This document shows, in pieces, positions 55,871 to 63,924 of a stretch of DNA of 64,000 bases. A program made the position numbers and the translations under genes. Below the pieces are notes generated by a model. It did no database searches and was not told the DNA's origin. It saw only the letters and a program-made list of their open reading frames with translations. Each line of letters begins with the position of its first letter. The first letter of the stretch is position 1. This DNA comes from Ancylomarina sp. 16SWW S1-10-2 (GTDB lineage Bacteria; Bacteroidota; Bacteroidia; Bacteroidales; Marinifilaceae): positions 18,222 through 82,221 of the forward strand of contig NZ_SADB01000020.1 in assembly GCF_009669305.1 (NCBI RefSeq). The letters are read 5' to 3'.

Positions 55871-56504
55871 ACCTGTCTCAGCGAGGAGGTACAACGTGAC
55901 TATCTCATTATAAAAGAGCAGTTGTCAGTTTTCGTAAAGCAATGACTAATTAATCATTAAGCACTAATAGACTTAGTCTTACTAAGTAAATTAAAACCAC
56001 AAACGCCACAAGTTTAATCGATGAAAATACATACCTGTCATAGTGAGGAGGTACGACGTGACTATCTCATTATAAAAGAGCAGTTGTCAGTTTTCGTAAA
56101 GCAATGACTAATTAACCATTAAGCACTAATGGACTTAGTCTTACTAAGTAAATTAAAACCACAAACTTCACAAGTTTAATCGATGAAAATACATACCTGT
56201 CATAGTGAGGAGGTACGACGTGACTATCTCATTATAAAATAGCAGTTGTCAGTTTTCGTAAAGCAATGACTAATTAACCATTAAGCACTAATGGACTTAG
56301 TCTTACTAAGTAAATTAAAACCACAAACGCCACAAGTTTAATCGATGAAAATACATACCTGTCATAGTGAGGAGGTACGACGTGACTATCTCATTATAAA
56401 ATAGCAGTTGTCAGTTTTCGTAAAGCAATGACTAATTAACCATTAAGCACTAATAGACTTAGTCTTACTAAGTAAATTAAAACCACAAACTTCACAAGTT
56501 TAAT
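55871..56504. repeat. 162-bp tandem repeat, about 3.9 copies
   Basis: Near-identical units begin at 55871, 56033, 56195 and 56357, so the period is exactly 162 bp. Each starts ACCTGTCATAGTGAGGAGG, includes TACGACGTGACTATCTC (a REP-like word) and ends with CACAAACGCCACAAGTTT or CACAAACTTCACAAGTTT, then TAATCGATGAAAATACAT. The fourth copy breaks off at about 56504, where the terminator stem of manC begins to close. Only a few bases differ between copies. A partial copy recurs at 63621-63695. No reading frame runs through the units. Confidence 0.9.
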
Positions 56505-56530
56505 CTGCGAAGTTTGTGGTTGTTTTTTTA
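56481..56530. terminator. Terminator at the end of the tandem repeat array
   Basis: Arms AACCACAAACTTC and GAAGTTTGTGGTT form a 13-bp stem with a 15-base loop, followed by GTTTTTTT. The left arm belongs to the tandem unit, so only the last unit has both arms. It lies 18 bases from the manC stop codon and can also serve manC from the other side. Confidence 0.8.
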
Positions 56531-56547
56531 ATTAGAAGCTTAGTGCG

Positions 56548-57669
56548 TTATTTAAGAACGGCAGCACGGAATTCTTTAATACGCTGCTCTTCCTCTTTTT
56601 TACAGATTAACAAAACATCATTATCCTCCACAACAATATAATCATCTAAACCTTGAATAACTACTTTTTTATCCTTAGGCATGTTTACAATACAATTGCT
56701 TGATTCAAAAACATGAACTTCCTCACCAACAACTGTATTTCCTTGCTCGTTACGGTCACGTTTTTCCCAAAGCGATCCCCAGGTTCCCAAATCAGACCAT
56801 CCAAAATCAGCTGGTAACACATAAATATTATCAGCCTTTTCCATCACACCATAGTCAATGGATATATTCATACAAATTGGAAACATCTCATCGATGAAAG
56901 CCTGTTCGTTATCCGTATTATAAACAGGTTCTCCCTTTGCAAATAAAGATGCTACTTCAGGTAAATCATTTTCAAATGCCTTAAGAATACTCTTAAGAGA
57001 CCACAAGAAAATTCCGGAATTCCAGAAATAGTTTCCCTCTGACAAATATGCTTTTGCCGTTTCCAAATTTGGCTTCTCTTTAAAAGCTTTTACAGTTATC
57101 GGTTGTCCGTTATCAGTTGCCGGTTTTCTGTTTTCATTACTAATTCCTTCCCGATAATTATCGGGATCGTAATTCGTAATTGTATCTGCTTGAATATATC
57201 CATAACCAGTTTCAGGACGATGTGGCTTAATTCCCAAGGTTAAAAGAGTTTCATTATTCCCAGTAAACTCTAAACCATTTTCAATAATGCGAATAAACTC
57301 CGCCTCATTGGTAATTAAATGATCCGATGGAGCCACGACCATATTCGCATCGGGATTTAATCCTTTTATTTTATAGGCAGCATAAGCGATGCACGGTGCT
57401 GTATTTCGCATGCAAGGTTCTAACAAAATATTGCTTTCCAACAATTCAGGACATTGCTTTTGTACCAAAGTTTTGTATTTGGCAGAAGTTACAATTAGAA
57501 TATTCTCTGCAGGAGCTACTGTTCTAAAGCGAGCTACAGTTTGTTGAAGAAGTGTTTTACCAATCCCCAAAACATCTAAAAACTGTTTGGGTTTTTCTTC
57601 TATACTCATTGGCCAAAATCGGGAACCAACTCCCCCAGCCATAATAACGATGTAATTATTATTGTTCAT
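56548..57669 (-). CDS. manC: Mannose-1-phosphate guanylyltransferase
   Basis: The 373-residue enzyme makes GDP-mannose from GTP and mannose 1-phosphate for surface glycans. Signatures are AGGVGSRFWPMS (12-23) with the pyrophosphorylase core, EKPKQFLDVL, APSDHLI (about 114-120), ETGYGYIQAD, FKEKPN and NSGIFLWSLKSIL. It lacks the C-terminal isomerase domain. Between GYIQAD and VKAFKEKP an extra segment of about 28 residues appears that is built from intergenic repeat sequence (see the repeat feature). It is the last gene of the leftward rfb cluster, transcribed after rfbB but separated by 393 bases. Confidence 0.92.
   Translation of the reverse strand: MNNNNYIVIMAGGVGSRFWPMSIEEKPKQFLDVLGIGKTLLQQTVARFRTVAPAENILIVTSAKYKTLVQKQCPELLESNILLEPCMRNTAPCIAYAAYKIKGLNPDANMVVAPSDHLITNEAEFIRIIENGLEFTGNNETLLTLGIKPHRPETGYGYIQADTITNYDPDNYREGISNENRKPATDNGQPITVKAFKEKPNLETAKAYLSEGNYFWNSGIFLWSLKSILKAFENDLPEVASLFAKGEPVYNTDNEQAFIDEMFPICMNISIDYGVMEKADNIYVLPADFGWSDLGTWGSLWEKRDRNEQGNTVVGEEVHVFESSNCIVNMPKDKKVVIQGLDDYIVVEDNDVLLICKKEEEQRIKEFRAAVLK
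57093..57180 (-). repeat. Intergenic-type repeat inserted in frame within manC
   Basis: The minus strand here reads ATTACGAATTACGATCCCGATAATTATCGGGA (given in two parts: ATTACGAATTACGAT and CCCGATAATTATCGGGA), then CAACTGATAACGGACAACCG. These are low-complexity and palindromic words typical of intergenic repeats, and CCGATAATTATCG recurs at 61093-61105. It is open in the manC frame and adds about 28 residues rich in Asn, Asp and Thr in a surface loop. The multiple-of-three length keeps the gene intact. Confidence 0.65.
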
Positions 57670-57842
57670 AGTTATATTTTATAGTTTGATTGTCTAAGAG
57701 TTCAAAGGTAAAAAATCAAATACTTTTTTTACGTAGATACTTCATTAAGTTAGAAATTGCACCTGTATATAAAACCGTACGAATCTTATTAGTTAAAATA
57801 TAAACATAATAGGTACAGTATGCCATAGCTTTTTATTTATGT

Positions 57843-57960
57843 TATTGCGAGGAAGTATAACGAAGCAATCTGTTAATCGTTGTGTCCCCCTCCATCTATG
57901 GATTAGCACTACTGTGCTTGAACAGATTGCCGCGACCTCCTACGTCGGTCTCGCAACGAC
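57843..57960. repeat. REP-like inverted repeat element between rfbB and manC
   Basis: The left arm TTGCGAGGAAG...GAAGCAATCTGTT (57843-57873) and the right arm AACAGATTGCCGCGACC...GTCTCGCAA (57921-57956) are imperfect inverted copies of a REP-like unit. The loop between holds an unrelated stretch (TGTCCCCCTCC). The unit type, a TTGCGAGG...CAATCT word, recurs at the neighbouring sites in this region. Confidence 0.7.
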
Positions 57961-58002
57961 AGTTGTTATTGGTTAACTAATCATTGGTCATTTCGGGTGT
58001 AC

Positions 58003-58045
58003 GGAAAGATTGCCACAACCTCATTCTTCGGCTTCGCAATGACAA
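58003..58045. repeat. REP-like unit near the rfbB end
   Basis: GAAAGATTGCCACAACCTC...GGCTTCGCAATGACA is a reverse-complement copy of the same REP-like unit as at 57843-57956. It lies 20 bases from the rfbB stop codon. Confidence 0.65.
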
Positions 58046-58062
58046 GTCTAAAAAAAGATGTA

Positions 58063-59109
58063 CTACTTATACATCTCCTTATAATACTTCTCATACTCTC
58101 CACTGGTAATATTATCCATCCATTCTTTATTTTCAAGGTACCACTTTACCGTTTTTTCGATGCCTTCTTCAAATTGAAGAGATGGCTCCCAGCCCAATTC
58201 ATTCTTTAGTTTGGTAGAATCAATGGCATAACGCAAATCATGACCTGCACGATCGGTAACATAGGTAATCAGTTTTTCGGATTCTCCTTCTTCCCTGCCC
58301 AACAAACGATCAACCGTTTTAATCATGACCTTGATCAAATCGATATTTGTCCATTCGTTAAAGCCACCAATATTATAAGTATCACCATGCTTTCCCTTAT
58401 GGAAAATGACATCAATGGCTCTAGCATGATCATCAACATATAACCAATCGCGAATATTATCTCCCTTACCATAAACAGGTAATGGTTTGTTGTTACAGAT
58501 ATTGTTGATAAAAAGAGGAATCAATTTTTCTGGAAACTGAAATGATCCATAGTTATTTGAGCAATTTGAAATGACGGTTGGTAAGCCATAAGTATCGTGG
58601 AAAGCACGCACAAAATGATCTGATGATGCTTTTGATGCCGAATAGGGAGAATGAGGATCGTAAGCTGTAGTTTCAAGAAAGAAACCTTCTTTGCCCAATG
58701 AACCATAAACCTCGTCGGTTGATACATGGTAAAACAATTTGTCTTCGAAATTACCATCCCAAGCATGTTTTGCTGCTTGTAATAACGACAAGGTGCCCAT
58801 TACATTGGTTTGAGCAAATGAAAAGGGGTCTTTTATGGAGCGATCAACATGAGACTCAGCAGCCAAATGAATAACGCTTTCAATCTGATAATCTTCAAAC
58901 ACTTTCTGAACTTTTTCAAAATCACAAATATCACATTTCACGAATTCGTAATTTTCTTTGTCTTCAATATCTTTCAGATTAACTAAATTCCCTGCATAAG
59001 TCAACACATCCATATTAACAATTCTGTATTCGGGATATTTATTGACTAATAAACGAACAAGGTGAGAACCAATAAATCCGGCACCGCCGGTGACTAGTAT
59101 ATTCTTCAT
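58063..59109 (-). CDS. rfbB: dTDP-glucose 4,6-dehydratase
   Basis: The 348-residue short-chain dehydrogenase makes dTDP-4-keto-6-deoxyglucose, the second step of dTDP-L-rhamnose synthesis. It has [13 protein letters not shown] (about 7-19), the family-specific HLAAESHVDRSI (about 82-93), STDEVYGSL and the catalytic pair in YSASKASSDH (Tyr-x3-Lys). NNYGSFQFPEKLIP follows. Length is normal. It belongs functionally to rfbA, rfbC and rfbD upstream on the same strand, but a repeat-filled gap of 994 bases lies between it and rfbD. Confidence 0.97.
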   Translation of the reverse strand: MKNILVTGGAGFIGSHLVRLLVNKYPEYRIVNMDVLTYAGNLVNLKDIEDKENYEFVKCDICDFEKVQKVFEDYQIESVIHLAAESHVDRSIKDPFSFAQTNVMGTLSLLQAAKHAWDGNFEDKLFYHVSTDEVYGSLGKEGFFLETTAYDPHSPYSASKASSDHFVRAFHDTYGLPTVISNCSNNYGSFQFPEKLIPLFINNICNNKPLPVYGKGDNIRDWLYVDDHARAIDVIFHKGKHGDTYNIGGFNEWTNIDLIKVMIKTVDRLLGREEGESEKLITYVTDRAGHDLRYAIDSTKLKNELGWEPSLQFEEGIEKTVKWYLENKEWMDNITSGEYEKYYKEMYK

Positions 59110-59310
59110 TATTTTTCTTTTAAAATTACTAATTACGCTAATTTAATAAAAAGAATTACGCGAATTAAGGCAAATTGCATGAATGTTTGATTGATCATTC
59201 TTCGATATCTCTGGCTTCATTTTACTTTCTCCTCCTTCCTTTTAAGGAAGAATACCCGAGTGAGCGAGGGTGAGGTGGTTTCTTATTCCTTTATTTATTT
59301 TATTCAGGTA

Positions 59311-59375
59311 TACGAAGAGATTGCCACGTCGTACCGCCTCGCTACAGTCCCGATACCCATCGGGATTGCGAGATT
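59311..59375. repeat. REP-like unit with CCCGAT/ATCGGG palindrome
   Basis: AGAGATTGCCACGTCGTACC...CTCGC is a reverse copy of the REP-like unit of the tandem array. It is directly followed by CAGTCCCGATACCCATCGGGATTGCGAG, in which CCCGAT and ATCGGG form a short hairpin. Confidence 0.6.
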
Positions 59376-59427
59376 TCAGAAGGTCATGACAAATGCAAAA
59401 AAAATCAAAGTAAATAGGGTTAAGTTC

Positions 59428-59631
59428 TTTTACACTTTAACCTTAAATTTCCTTTACCCTTTCCTTCCTTTTCATTTTGGATTTTCCTTTCCGTCGCATA
59501 GAATCTATTTTGCATTTAATGAGATTTGCTCGTGCGACGATTGGCAAGGTGCTTTATTCATAACCCAGGGTGGCATTCGCTTCGCTTATTTACCCTGGGC
59601 TATAATATGTTTGCCCTTCAGGCAAATAAAT
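59428..59631. repeat. Three-hairpin intergenic repeat, copy 1
   Basis: About 200 bases starting TTTACACTTTAA. They hold three inverted repeats: CGTCGCA...TGCGACG (about 59492-59539), ACCCAGGG...CCCTGGG (59563-59599) and TTTGCCC..TTCAGGCAAA (59610-59628). The pyrimidine-rich left part resembles sequence near mnmA. A second copy starts 262 bases downstream and is about 95% identical by eye. Apparent reading frames across it are conserved only because the DNA is. Confidence 0.8.
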
Positions 59632-59689
59632 AAATCATGAACCATCCCGTTATATATCAGAATGAGAATGACGTGCAACGATTCCTGCC

Positions 59690-59892
59690 TTTACACTTTA
59701 AACTTGAATTTCCTTTACCCTTTCCTTCCTTTTCATTTTGGATTTTCCTTTCCGTCGCATAGAATCTATTTTGCATTTAATGAGATTTGCGCGTGCGACG
59801 ATTTACAAGGTGCGTTATTCATAACCCAGGGTGGCATTCGCTTCGCTTATTTACCCTGGGCTATAATATGTTTGCCCTTCAGGCAAATAAAT
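59690..59892. repeat. Three-hairpin intergenic repeat, copy 2
   Basis: This is the second copy of the unit at 59428-59631 with the same three inverted repeats. Differences are scattered single bases (for example GCGCGTGCGACG for GCTCGTGCGACG). Between the copies lie about 58 unrelated bases. Both copies are in the same orientation. Confidence 0.8.
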
Positions 59893-59999
59893 GTCTTGCT
59901 CCTGTAGATATTTTATCTGCAGGTTTTGAGTTGGAGATCTGTGATCTCTTTTCCTGATTGGTACATGTATTGATTTTTGTAGTAATTGTTCTATAGTTA

Positions 60000-60103
60000 G
60001 TTTGCGTTTCCTTCCTTTAGCCTTTATCCTTTAATCACGCCTGAGGTGGACATCGTTTTACTCAGCCTTATTTCTTTACCTTTTTCACTTTAAACTTTAT
60101 CCT
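60000..60103. repeat. Pyrimidine-rich intergenic sequence, copy 2
   Basis: CTTTATCCTTTAATCACGCC, GGTGGACATCGTTTT and CTTTAAACTTTATCCTTTAACC are related to words at 4020-4094 upstream of mnmA, about 56 kb away. It lies between the three-hairpin repeats and rfbD and runs into the rfbD end. Confidence 0.5.
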
Positions 60104-60973
60104 TTAACCTTTACTCTTTAACCTTAATATACATTCTTTCAAAGAATCTCGCCAATAAGGAATCTCAATGCCAAAATCGTCTTTAATCTTCGATTTATCC
60201 ATAACTGAATAAGCAGGACGCCGAGCTAGTGTTGGGTAATCTTTAGTCTCTATTGGATTCACACGACAATCTACTTTTCCCATTTCCATAATAGCTTTTG
60301 AAAAATCATACCAGGAAACAGCGCCTTCATTTGAGTAATGATATAGTTTACCTTTACCATTAATTTTTTCCTTTCTAGATAAAATTCCCAGGCATGTTTG
60401 TGCCAAATCTCTAGCATAGGTTGGTGTTCCCACTTGATCGAAAACCACGCCTATCTCATCTCTCTGGTTACCTAAAAGCAACATAGTCTTCATAAAATTG
60501 TGTCCAAATATCGAATACAACCACGATGTTCGAATGATGATAGATTCCGATTCAGAATTGAGAACATACTCCTCCCCAAAACGTTTAGTCTTGCCATACA
60601 CACCAATTGGTGACACTTCAAAATCTTCAACATAAGGAATATGACCATTCCCATCAAAAACACAATCTGTAGAAATATGAATCAACTTCAAATTCTGCTC
60701 TTCAGCTACTGACACCAAATTACCAACAGCAGTAGCATTCACTAATTCTGCAGCTTTATAATGAGTTTCAGCCTTATCTACAGCAGTATAAGCCGCACAA
60801 TTGATGATGCCATCAATTTGATTCTTACTTACGAACTCAAACACATTCGCTTTATTACAAATATCCAATTCTGACCGCCCTGCAAAAACGAACTCCAAAT
60901 TTGAATACAATTCGGCTAGTCCTTTTATTTCTGAGCCCAACTGCCCATTGGCTCCTGTTACTAATATCTTCAT
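60104..60973 (-). CDS. rfbD: dTDP-4-dehydrorhamnose reductase
   Basis: The 289-residue reductase completes dTDP-L-rhamnose synthesis with NAD(P)H. The Rossmann motif TGANGQLGSEI is near residue 6, then GIINCAAYTAVDKAE (about 55-69), HISTDCVFDG and the catalytic pair in YGKTKRFGE (Tyr-x3-Lys, about 130-134). RTSWLYSIFGHNFMKTML is a family hallmark. It is transcribed after rfbA and rfbC on the same strand, though a GxxExxY cassette lies between rfbC and it. The C-terminus runs up to a pyrimidine-rich repeat. Confidence 0.96.
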   Translation of the reverse strand: MKILVTGANGQLGSEIKGLAELYSNLEFVFAGRSELDICNKANVFEFVSKNQIDGIINCAAYTAVDKAETHYKAAELVNATAVGNLVSVAEEQNLKLIHISTDCVFDGNGHIPYVEDFEVSPIGVYGKTKRFGEEYVLNSESESIIIRTSWLYSIFGHNFMKTMLLLGNQRDEIGVVFDQVGTPTYARDLAQTCLGILSRKEKINGKGKLYHYSNEGAVSWYDFSKAIMEMGKVDCRVNPIETKDYPTLARRPAYSVMDKSKIKDDFGIEIPYWRDSLKECILRLKSKG

Positions 60974-61015
60974 GCAAATAAAATTTCAAGGGATACTATA
61001 TAAAAAACAAATTTC

Positions 61016-61551
61016 AACCACTAATTATCACTAATGAACACTAATTTTCAAAAAGATAAACGACATCGTGTTCACAAGGTCAATTAACACTTTCCGATAA
61101 TTATCGAGAATAACACTATTTAAATCTCTAAAGTACAACTCTTTTATATTCGAGGCTTCTCGCTCCAAAATTAACTAGTAAGCCAACTTTTTTATTGGTG
61201 GCTTTCATATAATTCATTATCTGTGCCATATGATTACCATCTAGTGATTTCACTACTTTAAGTTCAACGATTATTTCATCATAACACAAAAAATCTGCGT
61301 AATACTTCTTATCCAATATTATCCCTTTATAATTTATTTGTATTTGACATTCTCTTATATAATCAACATCTGCCTTAACAAACTCTATTTCTAAAGCTTC
61401 TTGGTAAACAGCCTCAAGAAAACCTGAACCTAGTTCTCTATGAACTAACATACATAAACCAACAATATCATAACACGCTTGCTTGAAAGTATTATCGTCT
61501 TCCGTTTTCATAATTATAAAATTAGTGAAAATAAGTGCTAATTAGTGGTTA
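61016..61551 (-). mobile_element. GxxExxY cassette A bounded by inverted repeats, between rfbC and rfbD
   Basis: The left end (61016-61049) starts AACCACTAATTATCACTAAT and the right end (61518-61551) is its imperfect inverse, ending TTAGTGGTT. The arms are about 33 bp. The only gene inside is a GxxExxY protein. The interior is nearly identical to cassette B at 62127-62635 except for an extra ~26 bases containing CCGATAATTATCG (about 61090-61116). I see no transposase and no convincing target duplication. It could be a mobilised passive element or an intervening sequence at the RNA level. Confidence 0.65.
61128..61511 (-). CDS. GxxExxY protein, copy A
   Basis: The 127-residue protein has the family signature GFLEAVY (Gly30, Glu33, Tyr36) within LGSGFLEAVYQEAL. 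A PD-(D/E)XK-like core follows: Asp73 in YYADFLCYDE and Glu83-Leu-Lys85 in VELKVV. This fold usually cuts or binds nucleic acid, but no activity is proven for the family. It differs from copy B at 7 of 127 positions. It is codirectional with the rfb genes and sits alone within inverted repeats. Its function in polysaccharide synthesis is unlikely; it is probably tied to the cassette itself. Confidence 0.88.
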   Translation of the reverse strand: MKTEDDNTFKQACYDIVGLCMLVHRELGSGFLEAVYQEALEIEFVKADVDYIRECQIQINYKGIILDKKYYADFLCYDEIIVELKVVKSLDGNHMAQIMNYMKATNKKVGLLVNFGARSLEYKRVVL

Positions 61552-61563
61552 AATAATCTGCAA

Positions 61564-62112
61564 TCAAAAAGGATTTTCAGTCTTAGCTAATGTCTTCAAA
61601 GCCTTATCCTTCGCCGACAATTGCACATCTTCCAAAGCAATTTGCCAGTCAACAGCGATTTCTTCGTCGTTCCAAATGATACCCGAATCGTGATCAGGTG
61701 CGTACCAGTTATCAACTTTATAAGCAAATGTCGCTTTTTCACTCAAAACGACAAAACCGTGCGCAAATCCTCGTGGCATAAACAACTGACGTTTGTTTTC
61801 ACCTGTTAGGTTCACTGCAACATACTTTTTATAGGTCGCAGAATCTTTTCGAAGATCGACGACCACATCCAATACTTCGCCATCAATGCAACGGACCAAT
61901 TTGGCTTGATTGAAAGGAGGTTTCTGAAAATGTAAACCACGTAGTACACCTCTTGAGGACTTGGACTCGTTATCCTGCACAAAATTTACTTTTCCAATAT
62001 GGTATTCAAATTCCTTCTGATTGAAAGATTCAAAAAAATAGCCTCTATCGTCTCCAAATACTTTTGGTTCGATGATGATAACATCAGGTATTTCTGTTTT
62101 TATATAATTCAT
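61564..62112 (-). CDS. rfbC: dTDP-4-dehydrorhamnose 3,5-epimerase
   Basis: The 182-residue cupin-type epimerase acts third in dTDP-L-rhamnose synthesis. Signatures are IIEPKVFGDDRGYFFESFN (about 14-32), FVQDNESKSSRGVLRGLHFQKPP with the catalytic His (about 61-62), VVDLRKDSATYKKY and FMPRGFAHGFVVLSE. Length is normal. It lies between the two GxxExxY cassettes, each close to it (about 13-15 bases), so both cassettes were inserted into or between originally adjacent rfb genes. Confidence 0.97.
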   Translation of the reverse strand: MNYIKTEIPDVIIIEPKVFGDDRGYFFESFNQKEFEYHIGKVNFVQDNESKSSRGVLRGLHFQKPPFNQAKLVRCIDGEVLDVVVDLRKDSATYKKYVAVNLTGENKRQLFMPRGFAHGFVVLSEKATFAYKVDNWYAPDHDSGIIWNDEEIAVDWQIALEDVQLSAKDKALKTLAKTENPF

Positions 62113-62126
62113 TTTTCAAAAAATTA

Positions 62127-62635
62127 AACCACTAATTATCACTAATGAACACTAATTTTCAAAAAGATAAACTACATCGTGTTCGCAAGATCAATTAACA
62201 TTATTTAAATCTCTAAAGTACAACTCTTTTATATTCGAGACTTCTCGCTCCAAAATTAACTAGTAAGCCAACTTTTTTATTGGTAGCTTTCATATAATTC
62301 ATTATCTGTGCCATATGATTACCATCTAGTGATTTTACAACTTTAAGTTCAACGATTATCTCATTATGACACAAAAAATCTGCGTAATACTTTTTGTCCA
62401 ATATAATCCCTTTATAATTTATTTGTATTTGACATTCTCTTACATAATCCTTATCTGCTTTAACAAGCTCAATTTCTAGAGCTTCTTGATAAACAGCCTC
62501 CAAAAAACCTGAACCTAATTCTCGATGAACTAACATACATAAACCAACAATGTCATAACACTCTTGCTTGAAAGTATTATCTTCTTCAGTTTTCATAATT
62601 ATAAAATTAGTGATAATTAGTGTAAATTAGTGGTT
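62127..62635 (-). mobile_element. GxxExxY cassette B bounded by inverted repeats, between rfbA and rfbC
   Basis: Left arm 62127-62160 (AACCACTAATTATCACTAAT...) is identical to that of cassette A over about 34 bases. Right arm 62603-62635 ends GTGTAAATTAGTGGTT, an imperfect inverse. The interior is almost the same as in A but lacks the short palindrome insert. The cassette begins 15 bases before rfbC and ends 24 bases after rfbA in transcription order. Orientation matches the operon. Confidence 0.65.
62213..62596 (-). CDS. GxxExxY protein, copy B
   Basis: The 127-residue paralogue of copy A retains GFLEAVY (30-36), Asp73 and Glu83/Lys85. The seven changes include Ala12Glu, Val49Lys and Cys-Tyr-Asp to Cys-His-Asn near residue 77. 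Conservation of the whole frame and of the putative nuclease residues in both copies suggests selection on the protein, or very recent duplication. It is transcribed with rfbA and rfbC. Confidence 0.88.
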   Translation of the reverse strand: MKTEEDNTFKQECYDIVGLCMLVHRELGSGFLEAVYQEALEIELVKADKDYVRECQIQINYKGIILDKKYYADFLCHNEIIVELKVVKSLDGNHMAQIMNYMKATNKKVGLLVNFGARSLEYKRVVL

Positions 62636-62658
62636 AAGAATAAGAGGTTATAGACTGT

Positions 62659-63534
62659 TTATTCTGCGATTAACTTAAGTAAATATTCACCATAACCACT
62701 TTTACTAAGAGGTTCTGCGAGTTTTCTGAGCTGATCGGCATTTATATATCCCTTGTTATAAGCAATCTCTTCCAAACAAGCAATCTTTAAACCTTGGCGA
62801 GTTTCAACCGTTTCGATAAACTGACTAGCATCTAATAAAGACTTATGTGTTCCCGTATCTAACCAAGCGAATCCTCGACCCATCAGTTCCACTTTCAGCT
62901 TACCCTTATTAAGATAATGTTGATTTACCGAAGTGATCTCCAGCTCCCCACGTGCCGAAGGCTTCATCGCCTTAGCTACTTGAATCACATCATTGGTATA
63001 AAAATACAAGCCGATTACAGCATAGTTGGATAAGGGATGCTCTGGTTTCTCAATAATAGAAGTCACATTACCTTCCCCATCAAAACCTGCAACTCCATAT
63101 CGTTCCGGATCATTCACATAATAACCAAAAACAGTAGAATGACCATCTTTTTCCACATTACTTCTGGCTTCAGCTAACAGTTCTGTAAAACCATGTCCAT
63201 AAAAAATATTATCACCTAATACCAAACACACATCATCGTCACCAATAAATTCTTCACCTATAATAAACGCTTGTGCCAAACCATCAGGACTAGGCTGCTC
63301 CTTATAGGATAGTTTTAGTCCCAAATCTTCTCCAGTACCCAATAATTTAATGAAATTAGGTAGATCCTCAGGTGTTGAAATAATAAGAATTTCATGAATA
63401 CTCGCAAGCATTAAAACCGATAACGGATAATAAATCATTGGTTTATCGTAAATAGGTAGTAATTGCATAGATACACCTTTAGTTATTGGATATAGACGGG
63501 TACCCGAACCGCCTGCTAATATAATTCCCTTCAT
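62659..63534 (-). CDS. rfbA: Glucose-1-phosphate thymidylyltransferase
   Basis: The 291-residue enzyme makes dTDP-glucose, the first step of dTDP-L-rhamnose synthesis. Signatures are [38 protein letters not shown] at the start, [17 protein letters not shown] (about 104-120), [31 protein letters not shown] and [18 protein letters not shown]. Length is normal. It is the first gene of the leftward cluster and is preceded by about 465 bases of repeat-rich sequence to the window edge, in which the promoter must lie. Confidence 0.97.
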   Translation of the reverse strand: MKGIILAGGSGTRLYPITKGVSMQLLPIYDKPMIYYPLSVLMLASIHEILIISTPEDLPNFIKLLGTGEDLGLKLSYKEQPSPDGLAQAFIIGEEFIGDDDVCLVLGDNIFYGHGFTELLAEARSNVEKDGHSTVFGYYVNDPERYGVAGFDGEGNVTSIIEKPEHPLSNYAVIGLYFYTNDVIQVAKAMKPSARGELEITSVNQHYLNKGKLKVELMGRGFAWLDTGTHKSLLDASQFIETVETRQGLKIACLEEIAYNKGYINADQLRKLAEPLSKSGYGEYLLKLIAE

Positions 63535-63620
63535 AATAAAAATAGCTTGCTTATGTTTGAAACAAATATAGTTTAAAGTAAGGAAAGGTTAAAGGTTAAA
63601 GGAAGTAAAGTTGTCGGTTA

Positions 63621-63695
63621 TCAATACATACCTGTCATAGCGAGGAGGTACGACGTGGCTATCTCATTATAAAAGAGATATTGTCAGTTATCCAT
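63621..63695. repeat. Solo copy of the tandem-array REP-like unit
   Basis: ATACATACCTGTCATAGCGAGG, AGGTACGACGTGGCTATCTC and ATTATAAAAGAGATATTGTCAG correspond to the first ~65 bases of the 162-bp units at 55871-56504. This single copy lies about 7 kb away, upstream of rfbA. Confidence 0.8.
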
Positions 63696-63777
63696 TAAAA
63701 AAAGGAAAAACCGCAGATGGATTTTGTCATGCTCAATAATATGCTTAAAATATAAAAAAACTTATAATCGACTTCAG

Positions 63778-63830
63778 AAAGATTGCCGCGGCTTCGTTCC
63801 TCTGCCTCGCAATGACAGCTATTGATTGTC
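63778..63830. repeat. REP-like unit in the rfbA upstream region
   Basis: AGAAAGATTGCCGCGGCTTCG...TGCCTCGCAATGACAGCT is a reverse-complement copy of the same REP-like family. A related CGGAGATCTCGCAATCCCGA follows at about 63839-63858. The whole 63535-64000 stretch holds no gene. Confidence 0.7.
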
Positions 63831-63924
63831 TTGACCTTCGGAGATCTCGCAATCCCGAAAGCTTTCCCTTAGGTTTGCATAGCCAAGGTTACTGTTACTG
63901 ATTTTGTATTTTAGTAGTGGTTAA

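Noticed and set aside
55871-56504. A possible CRISPR array
   Set aside because: The 162-bp units are contiguous and nearly identical throughout. There are no short repeats with unique spacers and no cas genes.
59191-59907. Two plus-strand reading frames in the rfbB-rfbD spacer
   Set aside because: Both run through the duplicated three-hairpin repeat and share the same peptide only because the DNA is duplicated. Composition is unlike a protein.
61016-62635. Classical insertion sequences
   Set aside because: The units have inverted ends but no transposase, and I could not find convincing target-site duplications.
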